Shown piece after piece: positions 19,709 to 28,104 of a stretch of DNA of 64,000 nt (positions are counted from its first letter, which is position 1; every line of letters begins with the position of its first letter). Source of the stretch: Stenotrophomonas indicatrix (lineage in GTDB: Bacteria > Pseudomonadota > Gammaproteobacteria > Xanthomonadales > Xanthomonadaceae); NCBI RefSeq assembly GCF_002750975.1, contig NZ_PEJS01000002.1, positions 1 through 64,000 of the forward strand. Direction: 5' to 3'. The notes under the pieces are model-generated. The model did no database searches and was not told the origin of the DNA. It was given only the letters and a program-made list of their open reading frames with translations. The position numbers and the translations under genes were made by a program.

Positions 19709-21748
19709 ATGAACGGGCTGACCGACCGCCAGGCCTGGCTGTTCTCGATCAAGACCTACCTGGCAGCGATCGTCGCGCTGTATATCGCCATGGCCGGCAA
19801 CCTGTCGCGCCCGTACTGGGCGATGGGCACGGTGTACATCGTCAGCCAGCCGCTGCTGGGCCCGACCCGGGCCAAGGGCGTGTACCGCATCCTCGGCACC
19901 CTGGCTGCCGGCCTGGCCACCCTGCTGATGTTGCCCGCCCTGGTGGAAACACCGCTGGTGCTGAGCGCAGCGATGTCGATCTGGCTGGCCGGCTGCCTGT
20001 TCCTGGCCCTGCTCAACCGTGGCCCGCGTGGCTACGCGTTCCTGCTGGCCGGCTACACCACTGCATTCATCGGTTTCCCGGCGGTGACCTCGCCGGAGAC
20101 CATCTTCGACACCGTGGTGGCTCGCAGCGAGGAGATCATCCTCGGTACAGTGGTAGCGGTGCTGTTCGCCTCGCTGCTGTTCCCGGCCTCGGTGCGGCCG
20201 ATGCTCGGCGCGCGCATCGGCAACTGGATGGAGGACGCGGCGCAGTGGTGCCGGCAGATCCTCGAGCGCGGCCGCGCGCATGCCCCACGCAACCGGCTGG
20301 CCGCCGACCTGGTGCAGTTCGAGGCGCTGATCGAGTTCCTGCGCCGCGATGACCCACGCCATGCCGGCGCGGCCGTCTCGATGGAGCGCCTGCGCGAACG
20401 CATGCTGTTGCTGCTGCCGGTGCTGTCATCGATCGCCGACCGCCTCAGTGCGCTGCGCAGCGATGGACAGACCCTGCCCGAGGGCCTGCCGACGCTGGTC
20501 GATGACATCCACGACTGGATCGACACGCCGTCCAGTGCCAGCGACTACGCGCGCCTGCGCGCACGCATCAGTGCGCTGAAGCCACAGGTGGACCGCGATC
20601 TGCAGCACCTGCAGCTGGCCAGCCTGCTGCTGCGCCTGGAGGAGCTGGTGGACCTGTGGCAGGACTGCCGCACCCTGCAGCACGCGATCGACCAGGGCAC
20701 CGCGCCGCTGGACCGTGCGCACTACCGCATCCGCACCGAACGCGCCGCCACCGACAAGCACGTCGACTACGGCATGGCACTGTTCTCCGCGCTCAGCGCC
20801 GGCGTGGCGCTGATGAGCTACTGCGTGCTGTGGATCGGCCTGGGCTGGGAGGGCGGTGGCAACGGCGCGATGATGGCCGCGGTGACCGCCGCGTTCTTCG
20901 CGGCACAGGACGACCCGGCGCCGAGCATGGTCTCGTTCCTGGTGTGGGCGATGGTGGCTTCGCTGGTCGCCGGCGTGTACCTGTTCGGCGTGTTCCCCGC
21001 CGTGCACGACTTCGGCCTGCTGGCGCTGGTGCTGGCAGTGGTGTTCCTGCCGTTGGGCCTGCTGCTGCACCACCCGAAGAGCGCGCTGTTCGCGCTGCCG
21101 CTGACGGTCAACCTGGCTGCGCTGCTCAGCCTGCAGAACACCTACAGTGCCAACGTGCAGACCTTCGCCAACTCGTCGATCGCGATGTTCATCGGCATTG
21201 GCTTTGCGGTGGTGATGACCCGGCTGTTCCGCTCGGTGGGTGCCGAATGGACCGCGCGCCGGCTGGTACGGCAGGGCTGGACCACGCTGGCCGAGGCGGC
21301 CGAAGGCCGTGGCCAGCAGGATCGCCAGCGCTTCGCCGCGCGCATGCTGGATCTGCTCGGCCTGCTGGCACCGCGCCTGGCGGCGACCCCGGAAGGCAGC
21401 GACATCGCCTCGGTGGACATGCTCAACGAGGCGCGCATCGGCCTGAACATCCTGCAGCTGCGCCGCGCCCGCCTGGAGCTGCCGGAGCGCAGCCGTGAGG
21501 CGGTCGAGCACATCCTGGAGGAAGTGGCCGTGCACTATCGGCGGCAGATCGCCGCACGCAAGCCGATTGTGGCGGCCGAGGCGCTACGCGAACGGCTGGA
21601 CACCTCATTGGGCCGGGTCGGCAGCGTGGCCGCCTGCAAGGCGCGCGACGAGGCGCTGATGGGCCTGGTCGGTCTGCGGTTTGCGCTGTTCCCGGAAGCG
21701 AAGGCGTTGGCGCCGGGATTAGCGGACGCCGCAGCGCCGTCCGTCTGA
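19709..21748 (+). CDS. FUSC-family inner-membrane efflux pump (AaeB/fusaric-acid type)
   Basis: This 679-residue protein has two membrane blocks, each with about five or six segments (residues 15-175 and 360-510), separated and followed by large cytoplasmic helical regions, as in AaeB and fusaric-acid pumps. It begins with FSIKTYLAAIVALYIAMAGNLSRPYWAMGTVYIV, the typical start of the family. It should export hydroxylated aromatic acids or related compounds with the two preceding gene products. The 3-base gap to the channel gene shows cotranscription. S. maltophilia has other pumps of this type (fuaABC, with a LysR regulator), and this operon has a MarR regulator instead. Confidence 0.9.
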   Translation: MNGLTDRQAWLFSIKTYLAAIVALYIAMAGNLSRPYWAMGTVYIVSQPLLGPTRAKGVYRILGTLAAGLATLLMLPALVETPLVLSAAMSIWLAGCLFLALLNRGPRGYAFLLAGYTTAFIGFPAVTSPETIFDTVVARSEEIILGTVVAVLFASLLFPASVRPMLGARIGNWMEDAAQWCRQILERGRAHAPRNRLAADLVQFEALIEFLRRDDPRHAGAAVSMERLRERMLLLLPVLSSIADRLSALRSDGQTLPEGLPTLVDDIHDWIDTPSSASDYARLRARISALKPQVDRDLQHLQLASLLLRLEELVDLWQDCRTLQHAIDQGTAPLDRAHYRIRTERAATDKHVDYGMALFSALSAGVALMSYCVLWIGLGWEGGGNGAMMAAVTAAFFAAQDDPAPSMVSFLVWAMVASLVAGVYLFGVFPAVHDFGLLALVLAVVFLPLGLLLHHPKSALFALPLTVNLAALLSLQNTYSANVQTFANSSIAMFIGIGFAVVMTRLFRSVGAEWTARRLVRQGWTTLAEAAEGRGQQDRQRFAARMLDLLGLLAPRLAATPEGSDIASVDMLNEARIGLNILQLRRARLELPERSREAVEHILEEVAVHYRRQIAARKPIVAAEALRERLDTSLGRVGSVAACKARDEALMGLVGLRFALFPEAKALAPGLADAAAPSV

Positions 21749-21757
21749 TGCGATCCA

Positions 21758-21812
21758 CCGGGCATGGCCCGGCGCTACCATCGTCATCCGGTAGCGCCGG
21801 GTCATGCCCGGC
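21758..21812. repeat. Inverted pair of SMAG/REP palindromes, GCGCCGGGC type
   Basis: CCGGGCATGGCCCGGCGCTAC (minus copy, 21758-21778) faces GTAGCGCCGGGTCATGCCCG (plus copy, from 21791). They occupy the gap between the FUSC pump gene and the next plus-strand gene. Confidence 0.82.
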
Positions 21813-21842
21813 ATCCTTACGCCACGGCAACAGGACGGTTCA

Positions 21843-22241
21843 ATGAGTTACGACATGATGGTGTTCGAGGCCAGCGTCGCCCCGCGTGAAGCGGCGGCGT
21901 TCATCGCCTGGTTCGAGAAGCAGGCGCAGTGGAACGAACGTCACGAGTACGACGACCCGGCGGTCAGCAGCCCGGCGCTGCAGGCATGGTTCGCGGAGAT
22001 GGCGCAGGAATTTCCGCCGATGAACGGCCCGCTGAGCAATGACGATGATGATCGCGCCGAGGTGACCGAGTACAGCATCGGCCGCCATGTGATCTATGGC
22101 GCGTTCGCGTATTCGGTGGCCGAGCGCGCGCATGGGCGGGTGCAGGACCTGGCCGAGAAGCACGGTGTGGGGTTCTTCGATGTCAGTGCGGATGAAGCGG
22201 CGATCGTGTATCCGGATGGGTTGGTGTTGATGCCGGAATAG
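21843..22241 (+). CDS. Conserved acidic protein of unknown function
   Basis: This is a soluble 132-residue acidic protein with no signal peptide or membrane segment. Visible features are the start MSYDMMVFE, the segment YDDPAVSSPALQAWFAEM, the FPPMNGPLSNDDDD motif and a C-terminal GVGFFDVSADEAAIVYPDG. I recognise the pattern as a conserved small cytosolic type but can give it no function. The ATG at 21843 gives the natural family start. An upstream in-frame ATG at 21804 runs into the SMAG repeat. Element copy C lies in sense orientation 80 bp after its stop codon. Confidence 0.7.
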   Translation: MSYDMMVFEASVAPREAAAFIAWFEKQAQWNERHEYDDPAVSSPALQAWFAEMAQEFPPMNGPLSNDDDDRAEVTEYSIGRHVIYGAFAYSVAERAHGRVQDLAEKHGVGFFDVSADEAAIVYPDGLVLMPE

Positions 22242-22324
22242 ATTTGGCGGCAGGGCTGCGCCCTGCACCCGCCGAATCAACGGCAGCGGCAACGTCAACA
22301 TCAAATGCGTGCTCTCCGTGGGTT

Positions 22325-22426
22325 GGCGGGGTGGGTCCGGTTGCGGGGGACGCTGCAAGTACGTCCATGTAAGCTCGGTCGCCGCATCCATGCGGCTCAC
22401 GCCCCCGCAACCGGACCCACCCCGCC
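22325..22426 (+). repeat. Variable-stem three-way-junction element, copy C
   Basis: A perfect 25-bp inverted repeat (22325-22349 with 22402-22426) encloses a 52-nt core (22350-22401). The core hairpins are TACG-TCCA-TGTA and GCCGCA-TCCA-TGCGGC. The 5' flank GTGGGTT and the 3' flank TTCGAC are shared with copy D, so the conserved unit reaches beyond the stem. It lies between two convergent genes, downstream of the 21843-22241 gene and in its sense direction. Confidence 0.9.
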
Positions 22427-22472
22427 TTCGACAGATTTCCGCGATCTGTCGGAATGGCATGGCCTGCTTCTG

Positions 22473-22520
22473 GTGGGTGTCGACCTTGGTCGACACGGTA
22501 GATCCACGCCGTGCGTGGAT
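22473..22520 (+). repeat. Two adjacent SMAG-type palindromes
   Basis: GTGG followed by GTGTCGACCTTGGTCGACAC (22473-22496) is directly followed by GTAG and the palindrome ATCCACGCCGTGCGTGGAT (22498-22520). These are two stem classes of the GTAG-ended family in the same orientation, just before the recD stop codon. Confidence 0.78.
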
Positions 22521-22552
22521 GAAGGTGACCGACGTGATGGTAAGGCTGGCGT

Positions 22553-24433
22553 TTAGAACAACGTGCCTTGCACGGTGGGTTCTTCGCCGCGCGCCGGTTC
22601 CTCGGTTACCTCTTCCGCACCCAGTCGCCAGGCCAGGCCACCGAGGCGGCTGGCATGTCGTTTCAATGCCGCCTCCAGCACCTCGGCGCTACCGGCCACC
22701 TGCAGGCGCTGGCGGGCGCGGGTCAGGCCGGTGTAGACCAGTTCGCGCGACAACACGCGGCTGTCCTGCCTCGGCAGCTGCAACCACACTTCATCGAACT
22801 CCGAACCCTGCGCCTTGTGCACGGTCATCGCGAACGCGCTCTCGTGTGCGGGCAACGCTGCCGGGTGGAAGGCGCGCGGCTGGTCGGCGGTCTCGCCGGG
22901 GAACCAGGCCACCATCGCACCGCTGCCATCGCGCAGGCAGATGCCGATATCGCCGTTGAACAGGCGGTGGCGGTAGCTGTTTTCGGTGATCAGCAGCAGC
23001 CGGCCCTGGAAGTAGCCCGGGGTGTTGCCAGCCAGCAGCTGTTCAATACGGCTGTTGAGGCCACGCGCGCCCTGCGGGCCTTCGCGCAGTGCGGTCAGCA
23101 CGCGCAAGCGACCGGCCTGCTGCAGTGCCTGCGCCGGGTCCACTGCGTCGGCCAGTGCGCGCCAGTGGTCGAGCAGATGCTCGCGCTGGCCACGCAACGG
23201 GTCCGCCTCGCCTTCATGGAAACGGACACCAGCCAGCCCGCCACTGCGCAGCAGGCGCAGGGCGGTACCACTGTCACCGCCACGCACGGCCTGCGCCAGC
23301 GGCGCCAGGTCCAGCGCATCACTCTGCCGGTAGCCACGCTGCAACTGCACGCGGCGACCTGCGAACGCGCGCGGCGGTGCCTGCGGCTGCAGCGTGGCCG
23401 CTGCCAGCAGTCCATGCAGCGCCTGCGCATCGTCGGCACGGGTGCCGATGCCATCGCCGCTGGCGCGCAGGATGGCGCTGAGCACATCACCGGCTTCCAC
23501 TGACGGCAACTGGTCGGGATCGCCGAGCAGGATCAGGCGGGTACCGCTGGCGATCGCGTCGACCAGCTTGGCCATCAGCGGCAGGTCGATCATCGAGGCT
23601 TCGTCGACCACCACCACGTCCACCGGCAACGGGTTGTCGGCGTGATGGCGGAAGCGCGGTGAATCGGGAATCACCCCGAGCAGGCGATGCAGGGTGGTGC
23701 CTGTGCTGGGCAGCGCGGTGCACAGCGCCGGGTCCAGCCCCTGCTCCTGCAGCCGCTGGACGGCCAGGCGCAGGCTTTCGGCCATGCGCTCGGCGGCGCG
23801 GCCGGTGGGTGCAGCCAACGCTACCTTCGGCACGGGCAGGCCCTGGTGCTGCGCCTGTGCCGCCAACAGCAGCAGCAGGCGGGCGATGGTGGTGGTCTTG
23901 CCGGTACCGGGGCCACCGGTGACCAGGGCCAGCGGGTGGCGCAGGGTTACGCCAGCCGCACGGGCCTGGTGGTCCTCACCCGTTGCGGCGTGCGGGAACA
24001 GACGCGCGAACAGGGGCGCCACGGCGGCCATGTCCGGTGCAGGCAGCGGATGGCGGCCGATGCGTTGCAGGCCGACAGCCAACTGCCGCTCGTATTCGCG
24101 GTAGCGGCGCAGGTACAGCAGACCGTTCTCCAGCACCAGCGGCGCTTCCGCGGCGGCGGCGTTGGCATCCTGCGGGGTCGCCACCCAGGGCGAGGCTTGC
24201 AGCTGCGCCAGCCACTGCGCAGGTTCGGGCCATGCCGGAATGCCATCGATCACGCGCTGGGGCTGGCGCGGATCGAAGCCAGCGTGCCCCTGCGCCACGG
24301 CCAGCGAGGCCAGTGCGGCGGCCAGTGCCACGTCGTCCGGCGTGTCCTCGCGCAGGCGCTTGAGGCTGATGGCCAGGGCGTGGTCCAGGGTGCGCAGCTG
24401 GCCACTGCGATGCAGATCGCGCAGCAGGTTCAT
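22553..24433 (-). CDS. recD: Exodeoxyribonuclease V alpha subunit RecD
   Basis: RecD is the 5'-3' helicase of the RecBCD enzyme, which processes double-strand ends for recombination and degrades foreign linear DNA. The 626-residue protein has Walker A GGPGTGKT (173-180), Walker B VVVDEASMIDLPLM, the GDPDQLPSVEAGDVL motif III and the C-terminal FAMTVHKAQGSEFDEV superfamily-1 motif. The ATG at 24433 overlaps the recB stop (ATGA). RecD ends the recC-recB-recD operon and is followed by SMAG repeats and element copy C. Confidence 0.95.
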   Translation of the reverse strand: MNLLRDLHRSGQLRTLDHALAISLKRLREDTPDDVALAAALASLAVAQGHAGFDPRQPQRVIDGIPAWPEPAQWLAQLQASPWVATPQDANAAAAEAPLVLENGLLYLRRYREYERQLAVGLQRIGRHPLPAPDMAAVAPLFARLFPHAATGEDHQARAAGVTLRHPLALVTGGPGTGKTTTIARLLLLLAAQAQHQGLPVPKVALAAPTGRAAERMAESLRLAVQRLQEQGLDPALCTALPSTGTTLHRLLGVIPDSPRFRHHADNPLPVDVVVVDEASMIDLPLMAKLVDAIASGTRLILLGDPDQLPSVEAGDVLSAILRASGDGIGTRADDAQALHGLLAAATLQPQAPPRAFAGRRVQLQRGYRQSDALDLAPLAQAVRGGDSGTALRLLRSGGLAGVRFHEGEADPLRGQREHLLDHWRALADAVDPAQALQQAGRLRVLTALREGPQGARGLNSRIEQLLAGNTPGYFQGRLLLITENSYRHRLFNGDIGICLRDGSGAMVAWFPGETADQPRAFHPAALPAHESAFAMTVHKAQGSEFDEVWLQLPRQDSRVLSRELVYTGLTRARQRLQVAGSAEVLEAALKRHASRLGGLAWRLGAEEVTEEPARGEEPTVQGTLF

Positions 24434-27400
24434 GCGGTTTCTCCGCGCGCGCGCGCCGCCATCTCGGCCTGGGCTGCTTCGCCGCCCGCAAACAAGGCAT
24501 CCAGCGCATCCACCAGCTCAGGCGCGAAGCGCTGCACGTGCACGCCGTTGCCGGCGATATCCAGGCCCCGGCAGAACAGATAGCGGATACCGCCCATGTC
24601 GCGCGCGTAGTCGTATGCCGCGCCCAGGCGGAAGCGCAGCCAGCGATGCAGGGCCACGGTATAGATCAGCGCCTGCAGGTCGTACTCGCTGTGGCGCATG
24701 GCGATCTCCAGCAGGTCCGGGCTGTAGCCCGGCAACCGGTTGGATTTGTAGTCCAGCACATACCAGCGGCCATCGCGCACGTAGGTCAGATCGATCTTGC
24801 CGGTCATCAGGCCTTCCAGCCTTCTGCGCAGGCCGAAACCGCGCCGTGCGCTGGAGATGCCGTGCTCGTGCAGCAGCTGCAGCAGCACCGGTACTGCGGT
24901 CGGCTCGATGGCGAAGTGGAACTCGATTTCGGCCCGGCGCTCATGCTCGGGCACGCTGCACAGCGCACCGCCTTCGGGCAACGGTACGGTGAGGGTGTGG
25001 CCGACCAGCGGCACCAGCACCGCCACGCCATCGTCCAGATCCTCGTCGGCATAGCCTTCGTCGTGCAGCGAGCGGCGCAGCACGTCGGCCTGTCCCTCCG
25101 GTGCCGGTTGCTGCGGCTGCCAGTGCGACCACAGTGCGAAGTCGACGTTCTCCAGTGCATCGTGCAGCACATTGCCGAAGCGGCTGCCCATGAAGCGCGG
25201 ATCCGGCGGCGCAGTGTCTTCTGCGGCAGCGTCCGGCAGCGCCGGTTCCAGCGGCAGCTCGGCACCGGCGGGTTCGTCGGCAGCCGGTGCCGGCAGTTCG
25301 GTGGCCGCCGCTTCGATATCGTCGCCGTTGCCAGCGTCGGCATGCGCCAGCTGGGTGAAGCTGTAGACCCACCAGTCATGTGGCACCCGGCGGGTCAAGG
25401 CACGCACCGCAGGCAGCTCACCTTCGGTTTCGGCCAGCAGCTGCGGCAGGCGGCCAGGCGGCGCACTGTCATCCAGGTCTACGTCCGCGTGCGTACGCAG
25501 CGCCTGCAGGTCGCCGAGCAACGGCGCCAGGCGGGTCTTCGCATGGCCTGCCAGATCGCCGGTGGCGATCCACAAGGCATGCTCGGCGCGGGTCAGGCCG
25601 ACGTACAGCAGGCGCGCGTCTTCTGCACGCTGTTCGCGCTCGCGCTGGCTGCTGGCCGTGTCCCAGGCGTCGTCCCTGTCCAGCTTCCAATGCAGTTGGC
25701 GCTCACCCTGCAGGTGCACGGTGCAGTGGGTGGCGGTGTTCGGCGCGCCGCCATCGATGCCCACGAACGGCAGGAACACCAGCGGGTATTCCAGGCCCTT
25801 GCTCTTGTGCAGGGTGATGATCTGCACCCGTCGCGCGTCGGACTCCAGCCGCAGCAGCTGTTGCTCGTCATCCTGGTCGGCATTGGCCATCTGCCCCTGC
25901 AGCCAGTCCAGCAGGCCGTGCATGCCCAGTGCCTGCGCGGAGGCTTCCTGCAGCAGTTCGCCCAGCTGCAGGTAATTGGTCAGGCGCCGCTCGCCATCGA
26001 TCAGCGCCAGCAGGCGCTCGCCCTGCGCGGCGCAGACATCGGCCACCACCGCGAACGGGCCGCCACGCTGCCAGCGCTCGCGCCAGTGCAGCAGCTGTGC
26101 CTGGAACCCGCGCTGCAGGTCCCCCTCACGCTCCATGCTGGCAATCGCGCTTGCGCGCTGCCCCAGCAGTACCGTTGCCAATGCAGTACGCAGTCGCCCT
26201 TCGTCGGCCGGTTGCAGCAACGCCAGCAGCAACGCACGCAGGTCACGGGCCTCGCTGGTGGCAAACAGGCTCTGCTTGCCGGCCGCCACCGCGGGAATGC
26301 CGACTGCGGCCAGTGCACGCTGCACCAGCGTGGCTTCGCGATGCGAGCGCACCAGCACGGCGATATCGCCGGGTTGCACCGGGCGCCCACGCAGCAGCGC
26401 GGTGCCGGCACGCGCCTCCAGCAGGATCTGGTGGATCGCGGCCACACAGGCCTGGGTCGCCGCGTCGCGCGACGCATCGGCGCCAAGGGCCTTTTCACCG
26501 TCGCTGCGCAGCAGGCGCAGGGTCAGCGCCGGTGCGGCCCGGCCATCGCGCAGGTAGTCCTCATCGACACGCACGCCACCGGGCCGCACCGGCTCGAACC
26601 GGATGTCGCGTTCGAGGAAGGCATCTTCGCCAGCGTTGTCGTACAGCGCCTGCAGCGCGCGCAGCACGGCCGGGCGCGAGCGGAAGTTCTGGTCCAGCGC
26701 CGGTGCCTGCTCGGCCACCTGCTTGGCTTTCAGGTAGGTATGGATGTCGCCGCCGCGGAAGCCATAGATGGCCTGTTTGGGGTCACCGATCAGGAACAGC
26801 GCCGGCTGCAGCCCCAGTTCGTCCACCTCCGGCGAGGCACCGAACACGGTATGGAAGATGCCCCACTGGCGGTCATCGGTATCTTGGAATTCATCGACCA
26901 GGGCGATGCGGTACTGCGCCCGCAGCTGCTTGACCAGGGCCAGCCGCTGCGGGCCTTCCAGCGCGCTGGCGACGCCGTCGATCAGATCGTCGTAGGTCTG
27001 CACGCGGCGCACGCGCTTCAGCGCCGACAGGCGCTGGGTGGCTTCCTCGCGCAGGGCGTGCAGGAAGTTCAGTGCCGTGGCACGCAGCCATTGTTCGCGC
27101 TGGGCCAGCAGTGCCACGTAGCGCTCAAGCGGTGCCTGCAGCGGCGAGGACGGTGTGCGGTCGGCGAACTTCTTGTTGGTTTTGGCCACCAGCGCATCGG
27201 GCAGCAGCGCCGGCAAGCGGTCGCTGGACAGCAGTTCGGCTGCGTCGCCGCGCTCGGCCCAGCCCAACAGCTGCCGGCCCAGCGGGTGCAGCCAGCCCAG
27301 CTTGTAGGAAACGCCGTTGATCCACTTGTTGTCGACCGCTTCGCACAGGTCCAGGAAGAAGCGCTCACCGTGCTCGCGCACGGCCATCGACAGTTCCGCC

Positions 27401-28104
27401 GCCGTGCCCTGCAGCGCCGGGCGCGGATCGTCCACGGCCAGCGGCTGCAGTGGCGGGTGCAGCGGTGGCGATGCCAGCAGCGCGCGCAGGTCAGCCGCCA
27501 GCGCGTCCGGGTGGGACCACAACCAGGTCAGCGGTTCCAGCGTTGCCGGGTCGTTGGCATGCACACGCCAGAGATCGGCGGCCAGCTCTTCCAGCAGCTC
27601 GCGATCGCTGGCCAGCAGCTCGGGCGGGTCGAAGGTATGCCCGCTTTCGAGCGCATGTTCGCGCAGCACGCGGGTGCAGAAGCCGTGGATGGTGAAGATC
27701 GCAGCCAGATCGATCTCGTCGGCGGCTACCTGCAGGCGCCGCTTCAACGCTTTTGCGGTTTCCGTGCCGTCATGCAGATGACGTTGCAGCACCTGCCGGG
27801 TCAGCAGCGCATCGGGTGTTTCATCGTCGCCCGGCTGCAGATCGACCAGGCGCGCAGCCAGGGCCAGGCGCTCGCGGATGCGCTTGCGCAGCTCCTGGGT
27901 GGCGGCGTCAGTGAAGGTCACCGCCAGGATCTGGCCGATACGCAGGCCCTGCTCGACCACCAGACGGGTGAACAGCGTCGCCAGGGTAAAGGTCTTGCCG
28001 GTGCCGGCACTGGCTTCGATCAGTCGCGTGCCGTGCAGCGGCAACGCCAGGTAAGGGTCGGGGCAATGCGTGTTGATGGAAGCGCCCTCGGCACCGCTGC
28101 TCAT
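24430..28104 (-). CDS. recB: Exodeoxyribonuclease V beta subunit RecB
   Basis: This 1224-residue helicase-nuclease has Walker A EASAGTGKTFTL (about 30-41), the VDEFQDTDDRQWGIF Walker B region, FLIGDPKQAIYGFRGGD, QIITLHKSKGLEYPLVFLPF, and a C-terminal nuclease domain with GKIDLTYVRDGRWYVLDYKSN carrying the catalytic D and YK residues. It is the 3'-5' motor and the only nuclease of RecBCD. It is coupled to recC upstream and recD downstream by 4-base overlaps. Confidence 0.96.
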   Translation of the reverse strand: MSSGAEGASINTHCPDPYLALPLHGTRLIEASAGTGKTFTLATLFTRLVVEQGLRIGQILAVTFTDAATQELRKRIRERLALAARLVDLQPGDDETPDALLTRQVLQRHLHDGTETAKALKRRLQVAADEIDLAAIFTIHGFCTRVLREHALESGHTFDPPELLASDRELLEELAADLWRVHANDPATLEPLTWLWSHPDALAADLRALLASPPLHPPLQPLAVDDPRPALQGTAAELSMAVREHGERFFLDLCEAVDNKWINGVSYKLGWLHPLGRQLLGWAERGDAAELLSSDRLPALLPDALVAKTNKKFADRTPSSPLQAPLERYVALLAQREQWLRATALNFLHALREEATQRLSALKRVRRVQTYDDLIDGVASALEGPQRLALVKQLRAQYRIALVDEFQDTDDRQWGIFHTVFGASPEVDELGLQPALFLIGDPKQAIYGFRGGDIHTYLKAKQVAEQAPALDQNFRSRPAVLRALQALYDNAGEDAFLERDIRFEPVRPGGVRVDEDYLRDGRAAPALTLRLLRSDGEKALGADASRDAATQACVAAIHQILLEARAGTALLRGRPVQPGDIAVLVRSHREATLVQRALAAVGIPAVAAGKQSLFATSEARDLRALLLALLQPADEGRLRTALATVLLGQRASAIASMEREGDLQRGFQAQLLHWRERWQRGGPFAVVADVCAAQGERLLALIDGERRLTNYLQLGELLQEASAQALGMHGLLDWLQGQMANADQDDEQQLLRLESDARRVQIITLHKSKGLEYPLVFLPFVGIDGGAPNTATHCTVHLQGERQLHWKLDRDDAWDTASSQREREQRAEDARLLYVGLTRAEHALWIATGDLAGHAKTRLAPLLGDLQALRTHADVDLDDSAPPGRLPQLLAETEGELPAVRALTRRVPHDWWVYSFTQLAHADAGNGDDIEAAATELPAPAADEPAGAELPLEPALPDAAAEDTAPPDPRFMGSRFGNVLHDALENVDFALWSHWQPQQPAPEGQADVLRRSLHDEGYADEDLDDGVAVLVPLVGHTLTVPLPEGGALCSVPEHERRAEIEFHFAIEPTAVPVLLQLLHEHGISSARRGFGLRRRLEGLMTGKIDLTYVRDGRWYVLDYKSNRLPGYSPDLLEIAMRHSEYDLQALIYTVALHRWLRFRLGAAYDYARDMGGIRYLFCRGLDIAGNGVHVQRFAPELVDALDALFAGGEAAQAEMAARARGETA

